A DNA stretch of 64,000 nucleotides from Annulohypoxylon bovei var. microspora (GCA_022836615.1 MU405248.1:1-64000), one strand, 5' to 3'. Positions 22,241-35,666 are shown, numbered from the stretch's first letter. Made by a program: numbers and translations. The notes: generated by a model from the sequence alone, not told the origin.

Positions 22241-24910
22241 CTAACCAGATCCTCTCAGTACTCTCAAGGCATCTTCGAAGTTCTTCATATCGCGTCCCAG
22301 TTTCTCTCTGTGAAGCTTGACAGGGGCATCCTCTGCAGCTATCATGTCAAGCTGATCCTCGTTAAGGCTTAACACCATCTGGGTACTAAAGATTGTGAGG
22401 GGGCTGCCTTCGCCTTTCAGCAGATAGTAGTTGACGGCCTGCTGGCAGATAACGTCGACGAAGCGTTTGCGAGAGACCTTATAGTAACTCTTAAGTATGT
22501 CATGCATGTACCCTCGAACATGTTCAGAGTTCGCCATATTGAATGAAAGGTTTCTCAGCTTCTCTCGGCTAAAGAATATGCCCTTTTCTCCGACGGCGTG
22601 CTCCATCCTATCTTTGCCAACTTCCACCTCCCTCTCTACTCCGAGCTTCTCCATAGCAGTCACCAAGCGGCTACTCTGGGCCGTCTGGAGACTGTCATTG
22701 AAGTAATGGTTAAGCGTGAGAGGGACTCCTTCTCGTTCGATCTCGAGTAAGAGCTTCGCATGGCCCAGGGCTTTATGGTAGGATTTCTGGAGCTCTTCAA
22801 GAAGATACCCGTTCCAGAGTTCGTCGCGTACGCGTTCATCGGGACAAATTTGGATGATAATCTGTTCGATGAAATTATGGATCTTCCAGATAATCCGGTA
22901 CATATAGGCTAGCGTGATGGGCTTCCATTTCTTGGACTGCTCTTTGAACATCGTCGACACGAGGGTACTGCTGAACTATCCCAATTTTAAATTAGCCAAA
23001 AGCCCTCCTGGGTATTGCGCCTTAACTTACTGTTCCGAGATCTTGTCCGCGGCTTTGATTGTAAACTTCTTCAATGTAGTCCATGATGTCATCCTCATCG
23101 TCGGCGGCGAGCGGCATAATGGTATCTAAGGGGTCAAAGATGCCCTCTAGATCGGGACAGTCGGAAATGTCAATTTCAGGATAGGGATCAATATTTATGG
23201 GCTTGTCTGGTTCCGCAGAATCTAAATTAGATGCAAACGACCGGGTGTGGCCATTCTTCCACATGATATCCGAATACTTCTCGTTCTCTTCGACGATGCG
23301 AGTAATAAGCCTGAGGTCATGTCTCTCATCGAATATCTCGTTGCTTGTGTAGTACGCATTGAGTGCATCTCGAGCAAGTGTCTGGAATGCCTCGCTTATC
23401 TTGTTGAGGTAAGCTCTTTGTGTGAACTGGTTACTCCTTGATTCACCCATTTTGCCCAGTTGAGATTTCAATGTTGATAGCTCTCTGACTACGTCAGCCT
23501 TGAGCTTTGGAAATTCTTTCCTAATCAGATCGATGAGGAGCTCGTGAACACGCCTTTTCAGCGCTGATATGCCGGCTCTGCCTGTATTCCGAAGAACAAA
23601 CCAAGGGTCTGACTTAAAAAATCTGCTTTCGTCAGCTTGGCCCTCTTCAAGGGTTTTGTCTGCGTCGTCGGGGCCACGGTTCTTGACGATATAATATCCT
23701 AACGATATATCGTTCCTCTTGCCCATAACGTGATCAATAGCGATATGTTTCATTGTGCTCTCGATCGCTAGATCTGGCTTTGTAAGGACAGCCATGGTCC
23801 TTGTCATGGACGGATCAGCCTTTTTGGCCAGCTTCAAGATCTCTTGCGTGGCAGGGTCCACGTTGCTAGGCATAATTGCCAATATTCTGGAAGGAAATTG
23901 GTTAGTTAGGTATATTATATCGAAGTTACTACATAAGCCTGGATTTCTACCCACATTGTTCTGGTGTCCTTCACTGCAGACCAAGTTAATAGGCTGTGAT
24001 AAGTGTGGTTGAAGGGCAAGTTATACATACTGTAGTTCTTAACCATGTTCCTAACCAGTTCGATATCATCTTCGGTAGTGACGCCTAGAAAAGTTGCTGT
24101 TAGTAACTGTCTTTAAGTAGTTAGTAGATTGGGTTGTAGACAGCTCTCACCTTCGGTCTCCTTCCGAAATATACCTGGTACGTCGATTACGGTGAAATGC
24201 TCTTCCTATTGCTTTAGATTAGCGACTTCTCCTAGTAAAATAGGTAGTTTCTTTATATCGTGAGACTTACATTTGGTCCAAGCTTCTCAATTTTTAGGAT
24301 GTGCTCACTAAATGCTGGAAGGTTGGCACCATCCGGTGAGGTGGACTTCGTGGAGCTTCTTATTCCCATTGCTTCATTGGCCTATAGATAGCCGTTAGTA
24401 ACTCAAATAAACCTTGATATGTCTAGACACCTAGAAGTAAGTGACAACTAGAACAGTAGTGGCAGGACTGACTTTTCTAAATACATCTGCGAGGATCTCT
24501 GGGCTCATAGTTTTTATGGTACCATGGAATTTCTTGACACATTCCTGCTCATAAGGGGTGGCATCAGGACTGGGTATGATAGAAACCTTGATCCTCTCCT
24601 CAGTATCGCGGCGACAGGTGATCTGAGTTGCGTATCGTGTACAGAGTTCAGCATCTCGAGGGAAGCCGAAGCCTGTTAGGCCTTCAAGCACTGAGCTCTT
24701 TCCTGAAGACTGATCTCCAACAACAATGAGCTAGGGTCTGTTAGTGTTTCTGTATTGGTATTGCCTCTTATGGAATTCTGGAGAACGTACTTGAGGTAAG
24801 GCAACCTTCGTTCCAATGAGCTCGCGCAACTTGTCGACCTTAGTTAAGATAGAGTTGTTGCCGGGAGTTGGCTGGTTGTTGACCGTAGTATTATCCACAA
24901 GGCTGCCCAT
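22241..24910 (-). CDS. Dynamin/Mx-like large GTPase
   Basis: Eight exons: complement(join(22241..22975, 23031..23886, 23955..23973, 24031..24084, 24151..24205, 24271..24381, 24473..24730, 24791..24910)), 735 aa. Every junction keeps frame. Introns are 55-91 nt. The dynamin GTPase domain starts at about residue 25: G1 GDQSSGKSS at 45-53, G3 DVPG at 171-174 and G4 TKPD at 241-244. The dynamin signature region TIILAIMPSNVDPATQEILKLA spans 205-226. A helical stalk covers about 290-640. A C-terminal GTPase effector-like helix pair follows (about 640-735). No PH or transmembrane segment is seen, which fits the fungal Mx-like group rather than Vps1 or Dnm1. Such proteins assemble on membranes and hydrolyse GTP; the specific role here is unknown. 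Exon 6 of the transcript (23955-23973) is only 19 nt and is needed to keep the GTPase motif. Confidence 0.88.
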
Positions 24911-26678
24911 GTTGATGATCTTTATCCAAGCTAAGCGTGATAAATTATTGATGAGGTTTAATACCTAGTGTTGAGATTGTGTAATAATTTGAATGAAAGA
25001 AGTGTAGGTTGTAAAATGTCCTTTATCTTTTTGTTGAGCAAAGTAGATACGATAAACGTACTTAAGTAGTAGTTAGAAATTAGAGAAAAGCTATACTTCT
25101 CTCTACTAACATTACGTGGTGCGCTGGCCTCGAATCGGATGGCCATCTTGATGCTGTTTACTACCTTGCAAACGCAACGACTCGACCATGTTGAAGCCAA
25201 CAAATTCACCGATGTATGTATGGTTGCTGCACCGGGCCGAGGAGGGGTTGGCCACCAACCAGATCGGCCCTGGTTTAACTGCACAGCCATTTGTTTTCAA
25301 TGTGATAGGCAAGGCAGTTTCTGGGCACTTCTAATCTTCTTCTGCCTAGTAGTTGAGAGGACTCCGATGTAGTCAACCATAAAGTTGTCGCAAGGCTCTG
25401 CTGCGCTTGCGTGAATTTATGATAGAACCCATAATCAGGGGTAAACCATAGTCGCCGAACTAGGTGCCAAGCCACACATAGGTCACAACCAACAAACCAA
25501 CAACAATATCGTTACTGAAATTTAACGATTATTCAGCTATTTTTCTAGGAAAGGTAAAAGCCTAAGCATTTACCTATGCTGCAGCCTTTTAGAATTGGAA
25601 ACTACGTGTTTCAAATTACGGTCGCACCTGCCACCTTGGATAAACCTTACTGCAACTGCATTTCGATGTAGCTACCCGAAGCCACCTGAGCAGGAGGCCG
25701 AATCGGATGCTAAGCCTTCCCGTTACACAACTTTCAATATTTAGAGGCTTTTACCAATAAAAATACATGTAATTATGACTTTGACGTCCATTGTTTTATT
25801 AAAACCAAACTAAATCTGTCAATTTCTATGCCACCAATGTAGGATCTGAATAGAGACGGGAAACTTGAACGAAATAGTTGAACCACCATCATATCTCGAA
25901 ACAAAGAAGGCGAAATAGCTTCCGTCTTCCATAAAGCCCTGCCTATCTACATATAAAACCGAATAACATCTTTAATCCTCATTTTCAATTAGAAACAAGA
26001 GAGCTTAGCCTATAATGACTTCGAAAGTTTTGGACTGGATTGCTTACCTACCTACCTAGGTAGGTAAGAACTATAAATGTTTTGATAGGTACTTTATAGT
26101 CCTTGGTCATTGTAAGAATTCTTGCTTGCGGGGTCTAAGAGGGGTTAAAACTTGCTATGCCTTATTTCATCCTTTGTCTGCCACGCTACGATGACGACTC
26201 ATCGGTATAGACCATGCGTTCAACCACAAACCGACATTGTTACCTACTACCTCGCTATCGACCCCTTACTTTACTGATGTCTCCCAGAAAAAAAAAAGAG
26301 AGATAGAAACATCCATGACGGATTCGAACTAAGACTAATCGTCTCCAGAAAGGCTAACGCCAACATAGGAGTAAACACCCCATTCCGAAATTGGTCTTCT
26401 ATGAATGATTAGTCCTGGTATAGGTTCATCGTAGTCTTGGGATGGGATAGCGCTGTCTATTTCCCTATCTGGTATCCTTAATCTTGGGGGAAATCGTCCC
26501 CGGCATGACTAGTTACGGGTAGATCTCTGCTCCCGAGTCCCCTCATGAATACACGATGAAGTGGCCCCGCTTATCGCCGCAGACCGACCAGTCAATAATC
26601 CCCCGTGGCTACGACTGGAGAGCCGTATTATAACAACAACCTTGCCAATGCACGGCAAGGTGGCCGGCCTTGAACCAC
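24911..26678. other. Intergenic region, no gene seen
   Basis: The dynamin-like gene starts and MEF2 ends at the borders of this 1.8-kb stretch. It carries one longer palindrome, CTTACCTACCTACCTAGGTAGGTAAG-like, around 26043-26068 with TACCTAGGTA at its centre (26053-26062). No open frame looks coding. Confidence 0.6.
26043..26068. repeat. Extended palindrome around TACCTAGGTA, copy 6
   Basis: Here the core at 26053-26062 sits in a longer inverted repeat, with TACC units stacked on the left arm and GGTA units on the right. It is the longest version in the window. Confidence 0.85.
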
Positions 26679-29309
26679 TCATAGAGCCTTCTCTCTCGGA
26701 CCCGTGACCTTCTCGAAAGTATCCAAGGCCATAGTCAGAGTATGTCTGCCCTGAGTCTTGCCGCGGAGAAGCGTATCGTAGTCGAGCATCTCCACGAACG
26801 GCACGCGAGCCGTAATCTCAAGCATCCGTAGACGGCCCCTCCGCGTCTCCCGAAGACTCTTCTGGAACTCGTACGGGTCTGGCGGGGCGTAGATATCGGA
26901 CACGTCGATGACGTTGCCTTCTCGGGCTTCCGTCTCTTCCATATCCTTGACCCCGAGGACGTGGCCTCCGCGGACCGCGTGCAGATCGTGCTGGACCGCG
27001 CCTGCTGATATCTCGGGACAGACGATTATAACCTTCATGACTGGCTCGAGGATGCCGATTGCTTGTTGCTCGTGGGCCTCCTTGAGGGCCTCCCTTACCG
27101 CCTTGTTTGCGGCACCTACTAAGTGTGAGCTAGGTGCGGGACTAAAGAGATCGGTCGCGGCATCATAGGTGACCGTAACAAGGCACCGGTGCATTGGTGA
27201 ATTGCGACGAGGACCCCTCGCCAGTGCTGATATCACACCGTTCGTAAGCTGTTGCCTCGTATGTTCAATGTCAGGGATGAGGTTTTCTCCTCGAAATACA
27301 ATCTGAATGATATTTCCGTCCCGCTCAAGGTAGGATCCTGACAACGTGTCATGATGATGATCATTGAGGGGTTCAATAATCACGGAGCATGCTGCCTTCC
27401 CAGATTTGCCCGCAACTACTTTGTCGAAGACCGCGCGATGAGGATTTGTTGGCGTAGTCAAGCACTCTTTGTAGTCAACCGAGACTGCACCCCACTCCGC
27501 TTCGGCCTTGTAGTGTTTTTCAAGACGATCACGAGCAACTTCTAAATGAAGTGTACCCATACCAGATAGTGTATACTGTTCCGTTTTCTCGTCTTGAGAC
27601 CACCGCAGACTAGGGTCTTCTCTTGAGAGATTCTCTAAAGCAGTTTCGAGAGCCTTTGCACTGGTCAGAGTATACGCGTCTAGAACGATAAAAGCCACAG
27701 CTGGGGGTATTTCAGGTGGCCGAACTTGTATAGTCGCAAGTTCTGTTTGCGGCGCTTTGCTAGGAGCAAAAACTACCAAGGTGTCTCCGGTTCTTGCAGC
27801 CTTGAGACCCGTGATAGCCCCTATCTGCCCTGGAGATAGGTGGGGTATCTCGATGGTGTGCCCCCCAGATATTTGCATCATGTTTAGAGGCCGTTCAAAT
27901 TGTTGAAGGTTAGCATTCCACATGTGAGTATTCTTTCTAACCACTCCGTGGTAGACCCGTACAAAAGTAAGCATCCCTCGGCGGGGGTCATGAGACACTT
28001 TGAAGACCGAAGCCAACGCTTCAACGTGTGGCTGAGGCTTTTTTGAGGGTTTCGCAGATTCAAGAATTTGACTAAGAGGCTGATATGTTCGTCCAATCCG
28101 GACTTCGAGCTCGGGGCGATCCGATGGACTAGGCAGATAATCCTTGACTGCGTCAAGCAAAGCGGCAACACCGATGTTTTTAAAGCTAGCTCCTGCGAAA
28201 ACAGGTATCAGGGATCCATCGCCTTTGTTGATGATTTGGCGAATGCTTTTCTTAATAGCCGCGTCCGGGATATCTTTTCCAAGAGCGGTAAACATTTCTA
28301 GGAGTTCGTCGTCCGCTTCACAGAGTTGCTCGATAAGCCGCTCACGTGCGTGCTCAATCTCATCTTTGATGGTGCCCTCAGGTATCACCTTGAGAAGTTC
28401 TTCAGGGACATCTTTAGTTCCTCCCCAACTAACAACAGAGCGAGAGATGACATCGACCACACCCTTTGCAGTATCTTTGCTCCACCAGGGTATTTGACAT
28501 ACTAACGGCATTCCACCGAGTTTCAATCCAATATCTTGAACGGATTTCTTGAAGGAGGCACCTTCACGGTCAAGCTTGTTGACATAGACGATCCGAGGTA
28601 CTTTAAACTCCTGGGCGGAGGCCCAGACTCTCTCGGTATGTGCTTCAACACCCTCAACGCCATCGATGACGCAAATAGCTCCATCTAGAACAGGCATACA
28701 ACGCTCGACCTCAAATCTGAAATCCACATGGCCAGGCGTATCGATTAAGTTGATAGTATGTTGCTGGCCGTCTGGTTCCAGGCGTTCCTTGGGTGGCCAG
28801 TTGAAAGTAATTGCGGCAGATTGAATTGTGATTCCTCTCTCTCTTTCCATAGGCAAGAAATCAGTTACAGTATCTCCCTGATCAACATCTAAGATATGAA
28901 TTAGTTGAATACTTAGGTAAGCATAAAAATCATCCTTTTTCTTATTTTTACAACCATTGGAGTAATAAGGCTAGATTATGTATACGCAGTAACTTACGTC
29001 CCGCGCGGTTCAAAGCACCAGAGTTATAGAGCATATTCTCTGTAGTGGTAGTTTTACCCTGGATAATAGTAAGTATTTGAGACCTTTAGACGCAGGCTAT
29101 ATTCATAAGAGACGTACTGCATCGACATGGGCGATGATACCTATGTTTCGGACATACTGAATTCCAGTATCTTGATGAGTGACAGTGCGGCTCGAGAACC
29201 GCCTGATATTGAACCGTGTACTTTCATAACGCCTCGAATATAATGACGTGAGTCTGACCAACTGAGAGCATCTCAGGGGAGCTCGGCACGTGAGTGCGAA
29301 TAAGCTCAT
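26679..29309 (-). CDS. MEF2: Mitochondrial translation factor Mef2 (ribosome-releasing factor 2, EF-G type)
   Basis: The model is complement(join(26679..28888, 28998..29058, 29118..29309)), 820 aa, with 59- and 109-nt introns. Mef2 acts with the recycling factor to split mitochondrial ribosomes using GTP. Residues 1-45 are Arg/Ser/Leu-rich, with RRFSSRT near the end, and look like a mitochondrial presequence. G1 AHVDAGKT is at 60-67, DFLPMERERGITIQSAA follows at about 94-110, G3 DTPGH is at 134-138 and G4 NKLD is at 188-191. Domains II-V of EF-G follow, ending with YDTLLRGKTQGRHTLTMAL. The G1 context NIGIIAHVDAGKTTTTENMLY and the sequence HVDQGDTVTDFLP match the Mef2/RRF2 branch; the Mef1 branch has AHIDSGKTT. 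The splice between exons 2 and 3 falls just before HVDQGDT. It is divergent from VPS17. Confidence 0.93.
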
Positions 29310-29940
29310 ACCAACAGGAATAAGTGGTTCATTACTGAGGGCAGTATTTGTACGTTGCCATAGATTGGGAGATGACCTAAATTAACTTAAAATTGAGTTA
29401 AATGTTAAGTTCTCCTAGTTTAATTTAACAATAGCAAAATATTAGCTTCAATTGTATAACTTGAAGCGTCTAAGGGTTTATGTAACTTATAACTTCGCAA
29501 CTGCCTCAAAAAAAAAAGTAACAAAGTGGTATAAATGCACGGACCACGTTCTGATTGGTCACCTGTCGGTGAAGTCGCAGCTCGGAAAGCTGATGGCGCA
29601 CGGACCATTAACGGCAAGAGGTATTGTATGATTCCCCACTGATGATGATTTCAGTGCAACTCGCGAAGGCAGACGATTTTCCTAGGTACTTCAGCATTCT
29701 GAGTGATTGCCAGTCCTCAGTACGCTAATCCCTACGTGAATCTCTTGAGCGTTTGAGATTGCAGCTGGGACGGCGAATCTGAATATTAACAATCGAACAT
29801 TGTTGCCAGTTGTTCTTTGTAAAAGACAACCCCTAATGCTGTACTCTACGTTCATACTATTACCGTTCCACTAAACTTGTCAGGTCACCTTCTATTCTCT
29901 TCCTTACTTCTACCCCCGATTTCTCTCAGGATAAGACACC
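29310..29940. promoter_or_regulatory. Divergent promoter region of MEF2 and VPS17
   Basis: This 631-bp stretch separates the two start codons. A 10-bp direct repeat GCACGGACCA occurs at 29537-29546 and 29598-29607, 61 bases apart, with an ATTGG box (CCAAT on the other strand) at 29553-29557 between them. Such repeats are candidates for a shared activator site, but nothing proves binding. Confidence 0.4.
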
Positions 29941-31860
29941 ATGGATTACCGCTCGTCGATAGTTGATGACGAGCACCCGGCCGGCCCATCTCCTTGGGGA
30001 TCGTCGTCGCCATCTGCCTCGCCGCGCCGCAATGATTCATCCTTCGGCGCCCTAGGCAACGATCAACCTTCCTCACCGTATCAATACGCAGTCCCCGACC
30101 CTAGCAATGGTTTCGCGCAGGAGGACCCGGGTGTCAATGCTTTCCGACGACCAGGCACGGCCAGCAGCACGGCCTCTACACCGGCATACGATTCCTCAGA
30201 ACAGCCAGCGTCATCGGAGCAGTCCGACGCGGGACTTGAACCAGAGCAGCAGCCGCCGAGCACACCGCAGCGATCGCAGTCACAAGGAAAGCCCTCTGGC
30301 GAAAGCCCAACATCTGGACGAGAACAGCAGCCTCAACGACCGAGGGGTCCTCAATACAAGTTACAGGCGAAGATTACAGGTTTGGAGCGAACGGGTCGCA
30401 AAGATCCTATCTTGAGATTTGACGTCCACGTGAGTCCACAACAGATCAATTTTGGGCCGTGCATTGCTAATTTATACAGACAAATATACCTAAATTCCGA
30501 ACTACCCAATTCCGCGATGTCCGCCGTCTACATTCCGAATTCGTCAAACTTGCCGAGCACTTGATATCCGCTAACCCCGATGCCTTCGTGCCCGCGGTCC
30601 CGCCTTCGGTAACATCCGCAGGCGCCGGAACTGACGAGGATGAGACGCGGGTTAAGGCACTCCTACAGAGATGGTTTAACTACGTATGCGGCAACGAAGT
30701 CCTCATGAGAGACGACGAGATGGTTTTATTCGTTGAGAGCGATTTTGGGTATAGTCCCATGGTCAAGAAGAAGCAGCCGGCGACGGGTGTACGGAGAAAG
30801 TTGCTGAAGCAATTCGCACCGCCGCCCGATGACACGCCGGAGCTAGCAGAAGCACGGCCTATAGTGAAACTATTCTATCTAGGTTCGATGGATGCAGGAC
30901 ACAAGGTCGACCGACTCGTCAAGTCTCGCAGAGGTACGTTGTCTTGTTTTACCATATTTACAGACTTACCAATAGCTAATCGGTAAAATAGGATTGGGAT
31001 TATCAGAGTCCGACTTCGGTGTCAAACTTGGCGCAATGAACATCCAAGAGCCGCATCAGGGCCTGGCGAGCGCGTATCGGAAACTCGGCAAGATTGTACA
31101 AACTGTTGGCGACTATCATGCAGCCCAGGCTACTGCAGAAGCAACGACACTTGGCGACCCGTTTCAGTACCATTCGCAGAATGCATTCATCGTCAAGGAG
31201 ACTCTAACGAACAGGCAACTTCTAATCCGCGAATTCTTGCAAGCTCAGGAGAGTACGCGCAGCAAGCTCAACGCGGCGGACAGGCTGAGAGCTAACTCGA
31301 CCGTGCGGCGCGAGAAGGTTGACGAGGCGATCTCCGCTCTAGACGAAGCAAGAAACTCCGAGATGGAATTGATGCAGAAAACCTCGAGGGTGACGCAGAA
31401 TCTAGTGCAGGAGCGTCGCAAGTGGTTTGCGAGAACTGCCTCGGATCTGCGCCTCAGCATTCGAGAGTTCGTAACTCGCGAGATTGAAGCCGAGAGACGT
31501 ACCCTCGCGCTCCTAGAGAGCGTTCGGCCCGATATCAGAGCTATCGATGCTTCGGGTGGCCTAAGCAGACTGGGACGGGAAGCTCATCCGACGGTACGGC
31601 GCTCAAGCCTCGCAGCTAGCCAAGGACCCAAGGGCGACGCCTGGAGTGGCGTCCCCCGCCGCACGGATAGGAGCATGTCGGGGAGCTTCATGTCTAATGT
31701 CGCCGAGGAAGATGATGGCGAGAACGGGCAACGTCCAGGATCCAGGTCGCTCAGCGGCAGTGGGATCACCGCGGGATTGCCTGGTCTTACGGAGGAGGAT
31801 GACGAGGACCGCGTGGATGCCAGGAACGCTGCGAGTCGATTGGCAACGAGCACGTTTTAA
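29941..31860 (+). CDS. VPS17: Retromer sorting nexin Vps17
   Basis: The model is join(29941..30429, 30480..30933, 30992..31860), 603 aa, with introns of 50 and 58 nt. Vps17 pairs with Vps5 as the membrane-bending half of retromer, which returns receptors from endosomes to the Golgi. Residues 1-130 are Ser/Pro/Gln-rich and disordered. A PX domain spans about 135-275 (YKLQAKITGLERTGRKDPILRF, then FRTTQFRDVRRLHSEFVKLAEHL over the first splice). A BAR-type helical region covers about 320-510 (GLASAYRKLGKIVQTVGDYHAAQA, FIVKETLTNRQLLIREFLQAQEST). An acidic, Ser-rich tail ends the protein. The PX has the FRDV/RRL face, but the canonical phosphoinositide-binding Arg/Lys set is not obvious, as in other Vps17 proteins. 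Start context CACCATGG is strong. Confidence 0.92.
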
Positions 31861-33721
31861 AACGACCAGCGAACCAACCTTTTTAGGGAATGGGTCTAAT
31901 AAGAGCCTGAATCCCTCACCGCAACGGGGGAGTTTTGTCCTATACCTAGTATTGTATGTATGTGGGGTCTCTTCTTCCACAACCTTGATCCCAGCTGTTA
32001 TTTCGGCGTGAATGGAAGAGCATAGGTAGCTTTGTCTCCGCTTGCTTCTCCCCGAAGTGCCCTCCAACTGTGACTCTGAATAATTCCCAGACGTACGCGT
32101 ATAGCATGGAATCCCGAACCTTGCGGGCTTTTGTGCTTCCTCGGCTACACACCGCATCGGTACGACGGTAGCTGCGGCGCCCAGCCGCACTAGGTATGTA
32201 ACATGCGAGATACGGCACGCAGGAGCCTTTTTCCTGCGGCCGTCGTCCATGCATCTTCCGTCAAGTCTCGTCAGAGCTCTTGACGCCGGCGTTTCCTATC
32301 TAGCGCCTATCTTGTAGTTCAGTATCAAAAAAGGTGACAATGGTGGCGAGTTATTCCACCTCTTCACCAGCAATCAGTCCGTATGCAGGTCTAACGAAGT
32401 AAATCGAATTATGTACCGGCACGACTGTCCGATTCGTTTCCTTCTTCCCACAGCACGACATATATGTATGTCGTCATTATGTAGTCGCCTAGGGATGTAA
32501 TATATGTGTGTTGTCGTAGCTTTACAACGTTCGAAGGCCCGGATCGTCGTCTACTGCTTCGATAACCATGTAGCAGCCCCGTCCATACAAGTTAGACATA
32601 CAGATAGATATGGCACATATGCCATGCAAGTTGACCCTCAACTCTTAGAATTCTGGCTAGATATGTTAGACCTCATAATAGCAATCATGGATATTCCATT
32701 AGACTTCACTGGTTTCGCTCCTTCAAGCCGAAAGTGGACAATACTGTAGGCGATTGGCGCCAAGAGATATGATGAAGGTAACCTGATCGTGATCTCTGGG
32801 GTATACTGTAGTCCTAGCGTGTCGATCGTGGGGTTAATTTGGGGGAATTTCATAGGGAGATGAATATACAGCAATAGCTGCGGTAATCCCAGGTTCAAAG
32901 CAATGCGACTGGACGGGCGCTATACTAAGTGGCAATGATAGATGTGTAGACACATGCATCTAGGTATACCAATATCCAACAAGGTGCAGAGATGCTTTAC
33001 ATGCAGGGATATTTAGGTACATACTTATATTGAGTATAGCTGTGATATGCAATGCATGCAGCGTGCCCTCTCTCGGGTAGTTGGCGTACACATACCTACA
33101 CGTACATGCATGGCTGGGTGTGGTGCTGATATGTTGATTTACCTGTTAGCTTCGCCGATTTTCTCTATCAAGATCCATAGATTCTCTTAGAGCTTGAGCA
33201 CTTTGATACAGCCCCTATAAAACGCCGGCATTCGATCGAGAAACTGACTCACTCGCGCAGCAAGGGGTTTAGCCGGGAGCGAAATTCGTCAGTCTGAGGC
33301 ACTCTCGACCGCCGTCCAAGTTGAATATGGAATTATAGCTTAGCAAGCGCTACGCTACGGCGGGCATCTGCATCACTTATGTAGTACGACGCGAATATGG
33401 TGTGAAACAAACAAGATATTTGCAGACAGGTTAAAAATAACTTCGCATGTGTCAGGATTACCATCAGAGGCCAACAAACTTCCCGAAGGTATGTATGATG
33501 GCTCTTGGTGACCCATCAATGCTGGGTGACCTGTCACGGACTTTGAACCTCGGTAGTTCAACATGATCGTACTCAGGCAATCGGCGAGCGGTACTACGAA
33601 CCCGGTCCTGTGAGTGGAATGCTACTCTATGGATAGGGTATCCAGAGGTATCTTTGATAATAGCTATTCTCTAGGTGAGGAGCTGGGGTGCTATCGTCCT
33701 TAACCGAATCACTGTCAGCAT

Positions 33722-34435
33722 TTAGCTAGAAAAGCTCCGGGGTAAGAGCGCTCTTAGTTGATCTTTATCAGTAGAACCAAGATGATCGAATCCATCATCG
33801 AAGAGTCAGTTTGAGTCCAAGTCTTGGTTGCGTGATGACCTATCATAATCTCTGCGAGATCGGTCTAAAGACGTGACATGCAGTCGTTTCACAACATTCC
33901 CGTCCTCAAAGAATGGTGTATAGAGATTGCATGCTTGACGTCGAGAAACTTGATCGAGTCAATCGCCGAAAATGCTCCCGAGTGCCCCATTGTGTTGCAT
34001 GAGCAAAGCCTCGTAGTCGTTTTTAAGGATCCATCTACGGCGCAATAAGATATTTTTTAAAATATCTAGCTTCTTCGATAAAACAGGGTAAAAGACGGTG
34101 TATTTCTAAGCCTAGACCAATCTCAGAATATACTTAGACCGTAGCATAGACAGTCTATGAGAAAGAGGTCGAGGTGTGATCGGTATGATCTCCAATTTCT
34201 CCAATTCTGACCAGCGGGACGGAACCCCTCAGAAGGTCAATTGGGGCAAGGGGTCCATTTCATCACCCATTTGTGCAAGATTAGCAAAGTTATGATAACG
34301 TACTTGTAACTGCATACTACTTACTATATGTAGCAGAGGGAAAATTATTCCGGCTTCCGTGGCAATTGTCAACGAAGCTCGATTGGCTATATCCTGAGGC
34401 ACGGGCAGAATTCCGTCAATGAATATGCAGATCTA
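33722..34435 (-). pseudogene. Possible decayed coding sequence, unidentified
   Basis: One minus-strand frame runs between stops at 34435 and 33724 and is interrupted at 34231, 34114, 34108, 33961 and 33808, all in the same frame. The open runs are 67, 38, 1, 48, 50 and 27 codons. About eleven stops would be expected by chance in 238 codons; five are seen. Some runs look protein-like (ASLTIATEAGIIFPLLHI, MQHNGALGSIFGD, LRRRWILKNDYEALL). Three of the five stops are TGA, which C-to-T change of CGA would give, as in repeat-induced point mutation. I cannot name a family. Some interruptions could also be introns. Evidence is weak. Confidence 0.25.
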
Positions 34436-35666
34436 ATACAGGATCGCCTAGCACTAGGTGAGTTGATCATTGCTTGGATATAGGAAGACCGGCCACGGCT
34501 CCGAAAGAGTTTCGAATGTGATACGGGCATTTCTAGAGACTAGAGTTGACCGACTCCCAATGAGATGCGGATTTTACAGCCTCTTGCTGCAAGGAGAGTG
34601 CCGGAAATCACAATATAATTTTGGCGTGTTTTAATCGTGCAGAAAACCGGATGAGACATGTGAAAGATGATGTCGTGGAGCCTGTCGTACGACCGCACCT
34701 GGAGGCACAATCTATTGATGCCGTGCCGGCGGAAAGTAAGTTGACAACACTCAGGCACACGGCAATGGTGCTGCAAATTCCGATAGGTAGAGCACGGCCA
34801 TTGGTCAACTTTCGAGGTGTGCTTCAAAGCCAAGACTTGATTGCGCAAAGGATAGAATCCAGCCATGTCTTTATCGACAGGGAGATCCATCTTGCGAACG
34901 ACCTCAGTCAAGTATCTAGTTTGACCATGTCCTTGTTAGCAATATCAACGATATGTTGCGTAGTAGATTACTAGTGCCATTTCGTAACGCTCGTTTGCTA
35001 CCGTCCCTGTCGCCATGTGCAAGAGGTCTCGCCACGGAACCGGGGGTAACGGCAAAATAAATCCTTGGAGAAGCATTGCATAGACGAATGACAATGCTCT
35101 TCTAGGCTAATAGTTGACAATGGCCCTAAAGAGAATACGTATGTCTAGGCTCTTGGAGGCCGATCTTGTAGTTGAACAGATAATGCAAGTTCTTATTAAT
35201 GATGCTCTTGATGTGAGGGATGTTGTTTTTCTAAGGTTCTAAGGTTGTAATGAAATACCAGTTGGGAACGGACAGGACATCAGGTAGGTAGTACCGATTT
35301 TCTTACTCTGACGTCCCACCGAGCAAGTTAAAAAGGTTCAGATGTTCTTGGGGCGACAACGTTCTTTCCTATGTAGCTCCGGGGTTATTAGCTATGGTAC
35401 GTATCTATGTGGGGATAGGTACCAATCGACTTGGTATATGCAAGTAATACTTGCGTATCGTTATGGGGAATTTACATGTGTATGGTATGCGAGTGAGATG
35501 TGAAATACATGATGGATAAGTACCTTAGCTAGCACGGATACTTGCAGGTACCCAGATCTTCGAAGAAATCCAAATCAGGCAATGCAGGCTCCGCTCTTAA
35601 ATTTCATTTTCATTCCAGTCCCGTATGCCTGGGAACTCATTACCCTTGTAATCGACCAGCTTAATA

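Noticed and set aside
26305..26375. tRNA-like GGATTCGAAC sequence
   Set aside because: The T-loop word is there, but its stem does not pair and no acceptor or anticodon stem can be built.
34540..34974. Frames open on both strands (about 120 codons each)
   Set aside because: Neither has a recognisable domain and the minus-strand one has no ATG at its start. It may belong to the decayed region but cannot be supported alone.
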